A DNA stretch of 36,995 bases, from contig JAGVPR010000109.1 in the NCBI GenBank assembly GCA_020052115.1, forward strand, positions 1 through 36,995, written 5' to 3'. The stretch's first letter is position 1, and each line of letters starts with the position of its first letter. Of this stretch, positions 9,019-18,588 are shown in pieces. The notes under the pieces are model-generated. The model was not told where the DNA came from. It ran no database searches and saw only the letters and a program-made list of their open reading frames with translations. This DNA comes from Candidatus Eiseniibacteriota bacterium (GTDB lineage Bacteria > Eisenbacteria > RBG-16-71-46 > JAGVPR01). The translations under genes were made by a program, and so were the position numbers.

Positions 9019-9602
9019 CAGAAGAGCGTGACGTCCCCGAACGAGACGCTTTTCTGATTCCACTGGCGCTCCCGGTGGAGCAGCCGCGCGCGTGTCGTGA
9101 GCCCTACGATCCGGCGCACCCTCGCCCTGCCGCTCGTGGCGTGAAAGCGGACCTCCCGCGGGCTGTACCCGCCGACGTCCTCGCTCAGAACGGGCATCCC
9201 TTCATCGCAGAGGAATTGGCGGGCGAAGTCCACATTCCTCCTCGGGACCGCGAACGCATCGGGGTTGACGCCCACGACGTGACCGCCTCCGAAGACCTTC
9301 GCGACGAGCCGGCTCCGTTCGGCGCCGAGCTTCATGAGCGCTCCGATCAGCTGGTCCATCGCGTGCACACCGTAACGCGTTGCGGTGTCTCCGGGCTGTT
9401 GCGACGCGCCTTCGGGAAGCAGAAAGTGATTCATCCCTCCGATGCATCGCTTGGGGTCGAAGAGGCACACCGCCACGCACGACCCGAGCAGCGTCCTCAC
9501 GACGACGGGATTCGAGGATGCGTAGACCCCTCCGATGAAGAGCACGATCTCGGGGACCTCGGACCGGGGCGCGGCCCGTGTTTCTTCGGGGAGCGCGCTC
9601 AT
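9018..9602 (-). CDS. cheD: Chemoreceptor glutamine deamidase
   Basis: LLGSCVAVCLFDPKRCIGGMNHFLLPEG...KVFGGGHV...GRNVDFAR-like motifs; ATG 9602 overlaps the cheY stop. Confidence 0.93.
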   Translation of the reverse strand: MSALPEETRAAPRSEVPEIVLFIGGVYASSNPVVVRTLLGSCVAVCLFDPKRCIGGMNHFLLPEGASQQPGDTATRYGVHAMDQLIGALMKLGAERSRLVAKVFGGGHVVGVNPDAFAVPRRNVDFARQFLCDEGMPVLSEDVGGYSPREVRFHATSGRARVRRIVGLTTRARLLHRERQWNQKSVSFGDVTLF

Positions 9603-9976
9603 GCGGCGTCCTTTCTCAGTACTCGGCGTACGACCTCACGCAGCGTGCCTGCCTCGAACGGCTTGACGATCCAGCCAGTGGCTCCGGCGTCACGGCCCTT
9701 CTGTTTCATGTCCGAGCCGCTTTCGGTGGTCAGCACCAGGATCGGCACGAAGCGGTTCTGCTGAGACTGTCGAATCGCGCGGACAAGACTGAGACCGTCC
9801 ATCCTCGGCATGTTGACGTCGGTGATGACCAGGTCGGCAGCGTTCGATTCGAGAACGGTGAGCGCGTCCTGTCCGTCACACGCCTCGAGGACCAGGTGCG
9901 AGTCCTGTTCGAGCGCCTCGCGCACCATCCGGCGCACCGTTCTTGAATCATCGGCGATCACCACTGTGGATGCCAT
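9599..9976 (-). CDS. cheY: CheY-type single-domain response regulator
   Basis: VVIADDSRTVRRMVREALEQD..DLVITDVNMPRMDGLSLVRAIR..LVLTTE..GATGWIVKPF. SD AGGAGG. Confidence 0.94.
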   Translation of the reverse strand: MASTVVIADDSRTVRRMVREALEQDSHLVLEACDGQDALTVLESNAADLVITDVNMPRMDGLSLVRAIRQSQQNRFVPILVLTTESGSDMKQKGRDAGATGWIVKPFEAGTLREVVRRVLRKDAA

Positions 9977-9999
9977 CGAGTCTCCTCCTGATTGGTCCG

Positions 10000-10914
10000 T
10001 CAGCCCGGCGGGCTCGGCGCCGCGGCATAGATTGCGTCCCCGAGCGAACGGAGCCCGTTCAGGCGTCCGTGGGCGTGCTCCGCGTGCCCGAGGAAGATGA
10101 GACCGCCATCATTGAGTGTCGTGACGAATCTCCGCGTCACTTCCCGCTGAACGCCTCCGTCGAGGTAGATCAGCACGTTCCGGCAGAAGACGGCGTCGAG
10201 CCGGCTCGCGATCGGCCAGTCGTCGAGGAGGTTGATCCGCGTGAACGTGACGAGACGGCGAACCTCCGGTCTTATGAGGAGCAGGCCGCTCTTCGAGCCG
10301 ATGCCTCGAAGGAAGTAGCGCCTGAGAAGGTTGCCCGGCACGCCGGACGCTTGCTCGGCTGTGTACACTCCGGTCGCGGCGCGTTCCAGTACTCCTCTGT
10401 TGATGTCCGAGCCGAGGATTTTCACGTCCCACGACCCGGCGGACGCGCCGAGGGCCTCCAGAACAACGAGCGCGATCGTGAAAGGTTCCTCGCCCGAACT
10501 GCATCCGGCGCTCCAGATCCGCAAGCGCCGCTCCCCGGTCTCGGCCGCAAGGGCTATCCGGCGGGGGAGCCAATCGCGGGCCATGTATTCGAACTGCTCC
10601 GGCGACCGGAAGAACTCCGTCTTCGTGGTTGTGATCGAGTCAATGAGGCGGGCGATCTCCTCGCCACTCCGGTCCCGTTGCGTCAACAGATCGTGGTAGG
10701 CGCGGTACGACCCGAGTCCGAGGCTCTGAAGCCTCTTCCTGAGGCGCACCTTCAAGAGTTCGCGCTTCGCCGGCTTGAGTTCGATGCCGGTCCTGGCGCA
10801 AACGAGATCTCGGAGCAGGGTGAACTCCTCGTGACCCAGGTGGATCTCGTTCTGGGCCGGAAGCGGGGCCGCGCTTTCAAGTGCCGGCCACGCCGCACGC
10901 TTCGCCGTTATCAC
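10000..10914 (-). CDS. cheR: Chemotaxis protein methyltransferase
   Basis: LRDLVCARTGIELKPAKRELLKVRLRKRL..TTTKTEFFRSPEQFEYM..LRIWSAGCSSGEEPFTIALV..VFCRNVLIYLD. GTG 10914 overlaps the cheW stop as GTGA, so it is preferred to the track start 10977. Confidence 0.92.
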   Translation of the reverse strand: MITAKRAAWPALESAAPLPAQNEIHLGHEEFTLLRDLVCARTGIELKPAKRELLKVRLRKRLQSLGLGSYRAYHDLLTQRDRSGEEIARLIDSITTTKTEFFRSPEQFEYMARDWLPRRIALAAETGERRLRIWSAGCSSGEEPFTIALVVLEALGASAGSWDVKILGSDINRGVLERAATGVYTAEQASGVPGNLLRRYFLRGIGSKSGLLLIRPEVRRLVTFTRINLLDDWPIASRLDAVFCRNVLIYLDGGVQREVTRRFVTTLNDGGLIFLGHAEHAHGRLNGLRSLGDAIYAAAPSPPG

Positions 10915-11399
10915 GCTGCCTCTCCGGCGGCGGTCACTTCCTCGGAGAGGATTCTCTCGACGTCGAGGATGAGACACAGCTTATCGGCCGTGTGTACAAC
11001 GCCGCGAATGAACGGCACGGAGTTGCTGCCGAGGTCCGGCGGAGGCTGAAGCTCCGAGTCCGTGAACGTCAGCACGTCCGAGACCGAGTCCACGGCCAGC
11101 CCGACGGCGGCTGTCTGCGGGCGGACGACGATCGTCACGGCGAGCGGAGCTTCCCCGACCGCCGAGCCGCCGAGCCTGAGGCCCAGATCGAGCACCGGGA
11201 TCACGGCTCCGCGAAGGTTCATCACGCCTTTGACGTAGGCCGGCGTGTTCGGGACGGCGGTGATCGGAGCCTGGCCGCGAATCTCCTGGACCGACAGGAT
11301 GTCGAGCCCGTACTCCGCGTCTCCGAGCCTGAACGTCAGGACCTGAGTGCCCCGGCGTTCCTCGCGCGCGTCGCTTCGTTGATCAAGCTGTCGGGTCAT
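10911..11399 (-). CDS. cheW: Chemotaxis coupling protein
   Basis: VLTFRLGDAEYGLDILSVQEIRGQAPITAVPNTPAYVKGVMNLRGAVIPVLDLGLRLG. Confidence 0.95.
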   Translation of the reverse strand: MTRQLDQRSDAREERRGTQVLTFRLGDAEYGLDILSVQEIRGQAPITAVPNTPAYVKGVMNLRGAVIPVLDLGLRLGGSAVGEAPLAVTIVVRPQTAAVGLAVDSVSDVLTFTDSELQPPPDLGSNSVPFIRGVVHTADKLCLILDVERILSEEVTAAGEAA

Positions 11400-11408
11400 G
11401 CCGCCCTC

Positions 11409-13148
11409 CTAGAATTCGACGAATCCATCGGCTTCATCCGATTGCGGCATGGTCCCGCCTGTTGCCGAACGGCGCAGTCCGGTTCTCGGCCTCGCGGCGG
11501 ACGGTGGGGAGATCGGAAACACGGCGGCCTGAAGGCGCCTGGGACGCTCGAATCCCCGGCTCGGAGGCGCGGTCGTGGAGACACGGGCCGCATCGCCGTC
11601 GTCCAGCTTGAACCGGCGGACGAGCGTCAGGAGTTCCTCGGCCTGCGACGAGAGCGCCTCGGAAGTCGAGCTCAGCTCCTCCGATTGAGCCGCGTTCGAC
11701 TGGAGCACCTGGTCCATCTGCGCCACGGTGATATTGAGCTGCTCGATGCCCGCAGACTGCTGCTGCGCCGCGGTCGCGATGCCGGACATGATCTCCGTCA
11801 CCTGCTTCACCGAGGTGATGATCTCGGCGAGAGTCCGGCCCGATTCGTTGACCAGATCGGACCCTGCGTCAACCTTGGCCACCGAGTCGCGGATGAGACC
11901 CTTGATCTCCTTGGCAGCCGTCGCGCTCCTCTGCGCCAGATTGCGGACCTCTGTCGCGACGACCGCGAACCCGCGGCCCTGTTCGCCGGCGCGGGCCGCC
12001 TCGACAGCCGCGTTCAGCGCCAAGAGATTGGTCTGGAATGCGATCTCGTCGATCGTCGTGATGATCTCCGCGATCTTCTTCGACGCCTCGTTGATCTCCG
12101 ACATCGAGCCGACCGCCGCGGCGACCACGCCGCCGCCCTTCTCGGCAACCGTGCGGGAGTCCATGGCAAGCCGGTTCGCTTCTCGCGCATTCTCCGCGCT
12201 CTGCTTGACCGCGCTCGTGATCTGCTGCAGGGCGGCGGCCGTCTCTTCCAGAGAGGCGGATTGCTCCTGGGCTCCGCTCGAAAGCTGCTGCGCCGAAGCG
12301 GTCAACTGCTGCGCCGCCGCGGCTCCGTGCCCGGCGGCGGCGCGAACGTCGCCGAGTGTCGTCCGCATCGCGTTCAGTGAGCGATCCAGCGATCCCGCCA
12401 TCTCCCCGATCTCATCGGAGGAGGCGTAATCCAGCCGGGAGGTGAGGTCGCCGGCCCCGACGGATTCGAGCACTCGCGACGCCCTCGAGAGAGGGCCGGA
12501 AATGCTGCGCGCGATTCCCAATCCGAAGGCGACGGCGACTGCCACAGTCAGCACCATGAGAGCCAACGCGAGGCGGCGCGCGTACCCGTACTCCGATCGT
12601 CCGTGTTCGGCCCGTTCGTCGGCCGACTGGATCTGCATCGCGAGCAGTTGGTCCGGCGGACCGCTCGTCTCCTCGAATGCCGACTTGACGGTTCCAAGCG
12701 ACGCGGCCCAGGCCAGCTCTTCCTGGCCCTTGCTGCTCGGGGAAAGCGCCTGGGAATCGCGTGCCTGCTTGTAGCGCTCCCAGGAACGGTCGAACGATTC
12801 GAGCAGCCTGCGCTCTTCGGGGGACAGGCTGGCGCCTTCGATCGCCGTCATTGCGCCTTCGATCGAGACGTCCAGCCTGGCGATTTCCGTCTCGCATTCC
12901 CGCTTGATTTGGGGATCCGCCGCCAGCACGTGCTCGACCTCCAGGGCACGGGCGAGGTGCGTGTCCTCCTGGATGGTCGCCAGCTTCTCCAGGAGCAGGA
13001 CATCATGACCGGTCGTCAGCTCCAGGTTCTCCTGAATGCCTCCCATGAGGACCAGTGTGACGATCCCGAGCGCAACCGTGAGGGTCGCTGCGAGGCCGTT
13101 GGCGATCATCAGCTTCGTAAAGGTCCTTCTGTTTCGAAACCAGCTCAT
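11409..13148 (-). CDS. Methyl-accepting chemotaxis protein with 4HB-like sensor, HAMP, signalling domain and C-terminal tether
   Basis: Two TM segments; [26 protein letters not shown]; signalling tip [43 protein letters not shown]-terminus ...[13 protein letters not shown] overlap with cheA. Confidence 0.96.
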   Translation of the reverse strand: MSWFRNRRTFTKLMIANGLAATLTVALGIVTLVLMGGIQENLELTTGHDVLLLEKLATIQEDTHLARALEVEHVLAADPQIKRECETEIARLDVSIEGAMTAIEGASLSPEERRLLESFDRSWERYKQARDSQALSPSSKGQEELAWAASLGTVKSAFEETSGPPDQLLAMQIQSADERAEHGRSEYGYARRLALALMVLTVAVAVAFGLGIARSISGPLSRASRVLESVGAGDLTSRLDYASSDEIGEMAGSLDRSLNAMRTTLGDVRAAAGHGAAAAQQLTASAQQLSSGAQEQSASLEETAAALQQITSAVKQSAENAREANRLAMDSRTVAEKGGGVVAAAVGSMSEINEASKKIAEIITTIDEIAFQTNLLALNAAVEAARAGEQGRGFAVVATEVRNLAQRSATAAKEIKGLIRDSVAKVDAGSDLVNESGRTLAEIITSVKQVTEIMSGIATAAQQQSAGIEQLNITVAQMDQVLQSNAAQSEELSSTSEALSSQAEELLTLVRRFKLDDGDAARVSTTAPPSRGFERPRRLQAAVFPISPPSAARPRTGLRRSATGGTMPQSDEADGFVEF

Positions 13149-15211
13149 GTTCGACCCTCCGTTCCTGTCGCGCTCTCTGCCGAAAAGGCGGCTGCCGCCG
13201 CGGGGATTGCGGCCGCTCGTGCGCGGCCGCGAAGCTGCCGGTCGCCGGAATCCCCCCGCGATCTCCGGGCGAGCGCCAGCAGACCCGCGACGTCCAGGAT
13301 CATCGCGACGCGACCATCTCCCAGAATCGTCGCGCCCGAAATCCCGTCGCTGCGTGTGAAGTGGGTGTTGAGACTCTTGATGACAACCTGCTGCTGAGAG
13401 GAGAGTTCATCCACGAGGACGGCCGCTGAGAAGCCGTCCTGGGTGACGACCACCGCGATCTTCTCCGTGGCGTCGGCTCGATCGGTGTCGTGACCGAGGA
13501 GATCGGCGAGTCGCACCAGGGGAAGCGCTTTGCCGCGAACCAGGATGGCCTCGGCTCCTCGCGGCATCTGCGAGATGGAGCCTGCGCCCGGACGCACGGA
13601 CTCGGCGATGGCGGTCAGCGGGAGAACGTATGTCCGGCCGGCCGCCTTGAGGCACTGGCCCTCGATGATGGCCAGCGTGAGCGGAAGCGACACGAGGAAT
13701 CGGGTGCCTTGCCCGCATTGGCTCTCCACGGCGATCCGACCGCCGGCGCTTTCGAGCTTCTTGCGCACGACGTCCATGCCGACGCCGCGTCCCGAGATCT
13801 GCGTCACCTTCTCCGCCGTCGAGAGCCCGGGGTGGAAGATGAGGTCGCGGATCTCCTCGTCCGAGGGGGTCTCTCCGGGCGCGGTCACTCCGAGATCCGC
13901 CGCCTTCGCGAGAATCGCGTCCAGGTCCAGCCCGCGGCCGTCGTCGGAAACCTCGATGAGCAATTGGCCCGCCGACTGCCTGGCCGCGATGCGAACGACG
14001 CCGGCGGGGTTCTTGCCCGCGGCCTGACGGGTCGCGGGGTCTTCGATGCCGTGATCAATGGCGTTGCGTACAAGGTGGTTGAGCGGATCCGCGAGGAGAT
14101 CCATCACCGCCTTGTCAATCTCCGTATCCTCCCCGTCGGTCTCCAGACGGATCTGCTTGCTCTGCTCGGCGGCCACGTCGCGCACGAGCCGGGGAAAGCG
14201 GCCGAGCAGCGAGCGCAGAGGGACCGTGCGCACCGCCATCATCCGCTCGTGCAGCTCTCGCGCTTGCCGGTCCATGCGGGCCACGGACTCCTCAAGAGAG
14301 GGGAGATCCTCCGGAGCGAAATGGCCGACCGTTCGGACGATCATTGATTGCGTGATCACCAGCTCGCCGACGAGGTCAATGAGCCGATCCACCTTGTCGG
14401 TGCCCACGCGGAGGCTCGAACCTTCGACGGACGGCGGTGCGCTTCCTCGCGCCCGGGTCTCGCGGTCCATGGTCTCCGGACCATCATCGGATGCTGCTCG
14501 TATCGAAATCGCTGCGGGATCGCCCACGAATTCGAAACGCTCTGCAATCGCCTCGACTGTCGCGTTCGTTTCGAGCCGGATGTCCCATCCCAGGTAGCAT
14601 TCCTCGGGCGACATCTGTTCGAGTTCCGGAAGGTCGCTCATGTCGGGGGACACCCGGACCAGCGTGCCGATCCGTTCGAGCTGCATGATGAGGTGGATCG
14701 GATCGAGCCCTCGGCGCAGCAAGTCGCGCGGGGGCCGGAATCGGATGTCGTAGGTCGTCTTCGGCTCGGAAGGGGGGGCGAGGGACGTGGTCGTCCGCGG
14801 CGGTTCGATTTCGGTGTCGCAGCCCGCGGCGACGTCCCGCAACGCGGCCTGCAGGGATTCGCGGACGTGCTCGTCCTCGGCGGAACACGATTCGTTCCGG
14901 CGCGACTCCTCCAGCATCCGCCGCAGAGTATCCGTGGACGTCAGCAGGAGCTCGACGACTCGCGGCGTTGACTGAACGTTCTCCGAGCGAAGTCCATTGA
15001 GCAATTCTTCCACGGCGTGCGCGAAGTGGGCCATTTGGTCGAGCCCCACCATTGCGCTGCTCCCCTTGAGGGAATGCGCGCAGCGGAAGATCGCATGGAT
15101 GGTGTCGGAATCCGCGGCCCCGGATTCCAGGCGCAGAACGCCCGATTCCAATTCCGCGAGCAACTCCGATGCTTCCTCGAGGAAGATTTCTCTCAGGGAT
15201 TCTTGGGTCAT
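13145..15211 (-). CDS. cheA: Chemotaxis histidine kinase
   Basis: Hpt ([27 protein letters not shown]), dimerisation and HATPase ([44 protein letters not shown]) and CheW-like C-terminus. Confidence 0.96.
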   Translation of the reverse strand: MTQESLREIFLEEASELLAELESGVLRLESGAADSDTIHAIFRCAHSLKGSSAMVGLDQMAHFAHAVEELLNGLRSENVQSTPRVVELLLTSTDTLRRMLEESRRNESCSAEDEHVRESLQAALRDVAAGCDTEIEPPRTTTSLAPPSEPKTTYDIRFRPPRDLLRRGLDPIHLIMQLERIGTLVRVSPDMSDLPELEQMSPEECYLGWDIRLETNATVEAIAERFEFVGDPAAISIRAASDDGPETMDRETRARGSAPPSVEGSSLRVGTDKVDRLIDLVGELVITQSMIVRTVGHFAPEDLPSLEESVARMDRQARELHERMMAVRTVPLRSLLGRFPRLVRDVAAEQSKQIRLETDGEDTEIDKAVMDLLADPLNHLVRNAIDHGIEDPATRQAAGKNPAGVVRIAARQSAGQLLIEVSDDGRGLDLDAILAKAADLGVTAPGETPSDEEIRDLIFHPGLSTAEKVTQISGRGVGMDVVRKKLESAGGRIAVESQCGQGTRFLVSLPLTLAIIEGQCLKAAGRTYVLPLTAIAESVRPGAGSISQMPRGAEAILVRGKALPLVRLADLLGHDTDRADATEKIAVVVTQDGFSAAVLVDELSSQQQVVIKSLNTHFTRSDGISGATILGDGRVAMILDVAGLLALARRSRGDSGDRQLRGRARAAAIPAAAAAFSAESATGTEGRT

Positions 15212-15325
15212 TTGGCTCCTCGGATTCTTTCTTCTTCTTTCTTCTTAGGTTCTTCTTATCGGCCGGGAACGCGGTGCCTTGAGCCCGACGAACCCCGACG
15301 AGAATCGGAGTCGCCGGATCGTCGA

Positions 15326-15351
15326 GGGGGGGGGCCACGGGGGCCTGCGGG
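15326..15351. other. G9 homopolymer and G-quadruplex-capable tract upstream of cheA
   Basis: GGGGGGGGG-CCAC-GGGGG-CCTGC-GGG on the + strand; fits G3+N1-7 spacing if the G9 run is split. Confidence 0.5.
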
Positions 15352-15568
15352 CGTCCGCGCCTGCGGGCCTCGTTGGGGCCGTACGCGGGGCTCGTCGGTC
15401 CAGACGGTGGGTGTGTTCCCTGGTGCATCGGGGAGCCAGGCTGTGCTAGTCTCCGGAGCGGTGTTGACGACGCGCGCCGGGGACGAAACGGGGGAGGGAG
15501 CGATCGCCTGCGACTCTGGGCGCGCTAAGTCCAGAACTCGTTTAGTCGCAACGGACTGCGGCTATCGC

Positions 15569-15654
15569 GGAGGGATGGCCGAGTGGTCTAAGGCGGCGGT
15601 CTTGAAAACCGTTGACCGAAAGGTCCGTGGGTTCGAATCCTACTCCCTCCGCCA
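15569..15654 (+). tRNA. tRNA-Ser(TGA)
   Basis: GGAGGGA...TCCCTCC acceptor stem, class II long variable arm, anticodon loop CTTGAAA in CGGT-ACCG stem, GTTCGAATCC T-arm, encoded CCA. Confidence 0.95.
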
Positions 15655-15729
15655 GCGCGGAACCGGCTTACAATCAGTCTGGAGATCAGGGGAACCGGCC
15701 GAGGCGTTCGGCTTCCGTACCCCTTTCAC

Positions 15730-15823
15730 GGAGAGGTGGCCGAGAGGCTGAAGGCAGCCGCCTGCTAAGCGGTTGTGGGGGATAATAACTCCACCGGAGG
15801 TTCGAATCCTCTCCTCTCCGCCA
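15730..15823 (+). tRNA. tRNA-Ser(GCT)
   Basis: GGAGAGG...CCTCTCC acceptor, CCGC-CTGCTAA-GCGG anticodon arm, long variable arm, GTTCGAATCC T-arm, encoded CCA. Confidence 0.95.
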
Positions 15824-15831
15824 GTTTCAGT

Positions 15832-15908
15832 GCGCCCATAGCTCAACTGGATAGAGCGTCTGGCTACGGACCAGAAGGTTGGGGGTTCGACTCCTCCTGG
15901 GCGTACCA
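15832..15908 (+). tRNA. tRNA-Arg(ACG)
   Basis: GCGCCCATAGCTC...CTGG-CTACGGA-CCAG anticodon arm...GGTTCGACTCC...TGGGCGT-A-CCA. Confidence 0.93.
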
Positions 15909-15985
15909 CAACAACGGGACGTCCGGCACATGCCGGGCGGCCCGATCTGCTGTGCGCGGCGGATCGCAACGCGACCGCCGTTGAA

Positions 15986-16654
15986 TCAGTTCTTCTTCGG
16001 CGGTCCTTCCGCTTCTACGCTCACCGGCTCCGGCTCACCGCGCACGCGGTCCTTCCAGTGATGCCACACGAACCACACCACCCCAGCGAGGACCAGGATA
16101 CCGATCACGAGGTCCATCTTGTGGAAGAGGCCTCGCAGCGAGTCCCACCGTTCTCCGAGCTTCATTCCGACGAACGCGAGCAGCCAGGACCAGATCACGG
16201 ACCCGACGAAAGTGTAGACACAGAACTTGAAGATCGGCACGCGCGCGACGCCGGCCGGGACCGAGATGTAGGTGCGGATGACCGGCAGAAGGCGCGCGAA
16301 GAAGACGGTCGCATCGCCGTAGCGCGCAAACCACCGATCGGCGCGGTCGAGGTCGTGGCGGCTGATGAGCACGTAGCGACCGTACCTCATGAGGAGCGGG
16401 CGCCCGCCCCAGAGTCCGAGGTAGTACGTCGCGACGCTCCCGATCAGGCATCCGAGGCCGCCGGCCAGCGAGACCCACAGAAGCTGAAATCGGCCGGTGC
16501 TCACGAGGTAGCCCGAGAACGGCATGATGATCTCGGAAGGCAGCGGGATCGCAGCGCTCTCGATCGCCATCAGAAGCACGATCCCTGTATATCCGAGGGC
16601 GGCGATCGTCGAGAGCACGAAGCCGGAGAGGACGGCCAGGATCTTCGTCACCAT
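15986..16654 (-). CDS. DedA/SNARE-associated family membrane protein
   Basis: MAIESAAIPLPSEIIMPFSGYLV...GSVATYYLGLWGGRPLL...FFARLLPVIRTYISVPAGVARVPIFKF; multiple TM segments. Confidence 0.9.
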   Translation of the reverse strand: MVTKILAVLSGFVLSTIAALGYTGIVLLMAIESAAIPLPSEIIMPFSGYLVSTGRFQLLWVSLAGGLGCLIGSVATYYLGLWGGRPLLMRYGRYVLISRHDLDRADRWFARYGDATVFFARLLPVIRTYISVPAGVARVPIFKFCVYTFVGSVIWSWLLAFVGMKLGERWDSLRGLFHKMDLVIGILVLAGVVWFVWHHWKDRVRGEPEPVSVEAEGPPKKN

Positions 16655-16699
16655 AGGTTCGCGATTCTGACAGGGTGGCGCGGGCCGCGCAACATGAGC

Positions 16700-18130
16700 T
16701 TAGAGTTCGAAGTAATCGCCCAGGCGGACGTTGAAACCCTCGGGGTAGTAGGACCCGGTCCGCAAGTCGAGTTGGTAACGCCCTCGATGCGACCCGGCGC
16801 GGATGCGGCGAAGGGCCTGCAGGAGCTGATCAACTTCCTCGTGCGTATTGTAGATACCGAAGGAGGCCCTCACGGCGCCGGGGAGTTCCGAGCGGTCTCC
16901 ACGGCGGATCATTTCCTCGATGCGGCCGGCTTCAGCCTCCGATGTCCCCAGAAGCCGCTTCAGGTACGGATGTGCGCAGAAGCAGCCGTGGCGCACGCCG
17001 ATGCCGGCCTCGTATGAGAGCACGGCGGCCACGAGCGCGTGCGGGATCCCGGCAAGATTGAACGACACGACGCCGAGCCGGTCGCCGGCGTGCTCGGGCT
17101 CCTTCGGCCCCAGAATCTCTACGCCTTCGATCTCGTGAAGGCCCCTGAGGAGAAGTGAGGTCAGCTCCGCCTCGTGCGCGGCGACGGCGTCCATGCCGAT
17201 CTCTTCGAGCACCCGGATCGCCTTGGCCAGCGCGATGCCGCCGACGACGTTCGGGGTGCCGGCTTCTTCGCGGTCGGGAAGGTGGGCCCAGTAGGCATCG
17301 TCGAGGCTCACGATGTCCACCGTGCCGCCGCCCACATACTCCGGGTCGCCGGTGAGGAAGATCTCCCGCGGCCCGATGAGCACGCCGGTCCCGAACGGCG
17401 CATACATCTTGTGCGCGGAGAACGCCAGGAAGTCCAAGTGCGCCGGATCATCCGTCGTTCCCATGCGGAGACGGCGATGCGGCGCGAGTTGGGCGGCGTC
17501 CACGAGGATCATGGCGCCGTGGCGATGAGCGAGCCGCGCCAGCTCTTGGATCGGATTGATGATCCCCGTGATGTTCGATGCGCCCGTGACGGCGAGGAGC
17601 CGCACGCGGCCTTCGTGCTTCTTGAACGCCCTCTCCGCGGCCCCCATGTCGAGGGCGCCTTCATCGGTGACCGGCAGGTGGGCGACGGTCGCTTTGCCGC
17701 GCCACGGAAGATCATTCGAGTGGTGCTCCATGAGCGTCGTCAGGACCACGTCTTCACGGCGAAGCGCCAGGCGGTACGACAGCTTGTTGATCGCCTCCGT
17801 CGCGTTCTTCCCGAAGATGACGACGTGCGTTCGTTGATCGGCGCCCACGAAGGAGGAGACGCACTCGTGTGCCTCGTCGTAGAGGCTCGACGAGAGCCAT
17901 GACTTGAAGCCCGTCCCGCGATGGATGCTCGAGTACCACTCGAGAAAACGGCTCACCGAGTCGAGGACCGGCCTCAGAGCCGGCGTGCTCGCGGCGTTGT
18001 CGAGATTGACGTAGCGGACGCGACGGCCGTCGAGGAGCGGAACGAGCGCATCGAGGCCGACGATCATATCCCGCACGCGAACAAGCGCCGAGGCATCGAG
18101 AGTCCCTGTGGGCTTCAGCATCGAGTCCAT
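16700..18130 (-). CDS. Class V aminotransferase-fold PLP-dependent enzyme (cysteine-desulfurase-like)
   Basis: YVNLDNAASTPALRPV...TTLMEHHSNDLPWR...ILVDAAQLAPHRRL...DFLAFSAHKMYAPFGTGVLIG...GVRHGCFCAHPYLKRLLG. ATG 18130 has SD GGGAGG; the track start 18259 would lie upstream of the predicted promoter. Confidence 0.88.
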   Translation of the reverse strand: MDSMLKPTGTLDASALVRVRDMIVGLDALVPLLDGRRVRYVNLDNAASTPALRPVLDSVSRFLEWYSSIHRGTGFKSWLSSSLYDEAHECVSSFVGADQRTHVVIFGKNATEAINKLSYRLALRREDVVLTTLMEHHSNDLPWRGKATVAHLPVTDEGALDMGAAERAFKKHEGRVRLLAVTGASNITGIINPIQELARLAHRHGAMILVDAAQLAPHRRLRMGTTDDPAHLDFLAFSAHKMYAPFGTGVLIGPREIFLTGDPEYVGGGTVDIVSLDDAYWAHLPDREEAGTPNVVGGIALAKAIRVLEEIGMDAVAAHEAELTSLLLRGLHEIEGVEILGPKEPEHAGDRLGVVSFNLAGIPHALVAAVLSYEAGIGVRHGCFCAHPYLKRLLGTSEAEAGRIEEMIRRGDRSELPGAVRASFGIYNTHEEVDQLLQALRRIRAGSHRGRYQLDLRTGSYYPEGFNVRLGDYFEL

Positions 18131-18177
18131 GTCGCCTCCCGATCGCGGGACGAAGGGCGGCTGCGAACGCCGGAGAG

Positions 18178-18207
18178 ACTCTAGCGGGGCGTGTTTGCGG
18201 GTGTCAA
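18178..18207 (-). promoter_or_regulatory. Sigma70-like promoter for the aminotransferase
   Basis: Minus strand TTGACA (18207-18202), 18 nt, TAGAGT (18183-18178). Confidence 0.6.
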
Positions 18208-18252
18208 GGCGCGGACCGGAAAGCGGCGGACCATGAACAGGGGCTTCGTTTC

Positions 18253-18282
18253 TTGACAAGCGGGACTCAAGTGTTGTATCAT
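18253..18282 (+). promoter_or_regulatory. Sigma70-like promoter for the giant secreted protein
   Basis: TTGACA (18253-18258), 18 nt, TATCAT (18277-18282). Confidence 0.65.
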
Positions 18283-18331
18283 TAGGTGCTGCAGATCATT
18301 CCCGGCGCACGGCGACCGATCTCATGGGTTT

Positions 18332-18346
18332 CATGATGACATCATG
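18332..18346. repeat. Perfect palindrome CATGATG-A-CATCATG, operator candidate
   Basis: 7-1-7 inverted repeat about 40-50 nt downstream of the predicted +1 in the giant-gene leader. Confidence 0.5.
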
Positions 18347-18588
18347 CGAAGTTCGCGCCCGTTGATTCCGCCTGGACCGGCCTCGATGCGGCCGGCCGTG
18401 ACCCGCCTGCTCATCTCGGGAACTACGGACTTTCGGGTGTCTTGTTCAAAGCGTGCTTCCCGCTCGCAGGACGCTCGCGGACAACGCCCATCGAGTCTCG
18501 ATTCGCACCTCCCGCGCCTGCGCCGTTCCCTTGCATCGTGTCCATCCGCTATTCTTAAAGCCTCCTGCTCCGGCGCGGAGGTTGTCCG

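Noticed and set aside
15414-15450. Possible sigma54 promoter (TGGC...TGCA) for cheA on the minus strand
   Set aside because: GG-to-GC spacing is one nt short of the -24/-12 requirement and flanking bases do not fit.
15640-15969. 109-aa minus-strand ORF (GGVEPPTFWSVARRSIQLSYGRTETGGEERIRTSGG) and 15017-15751 plus-strand ORF over the tRNA region
   Set aside because: Translations of tRNA genes, a well-known spurious protein type; three good tRNA structures explain the DNA.
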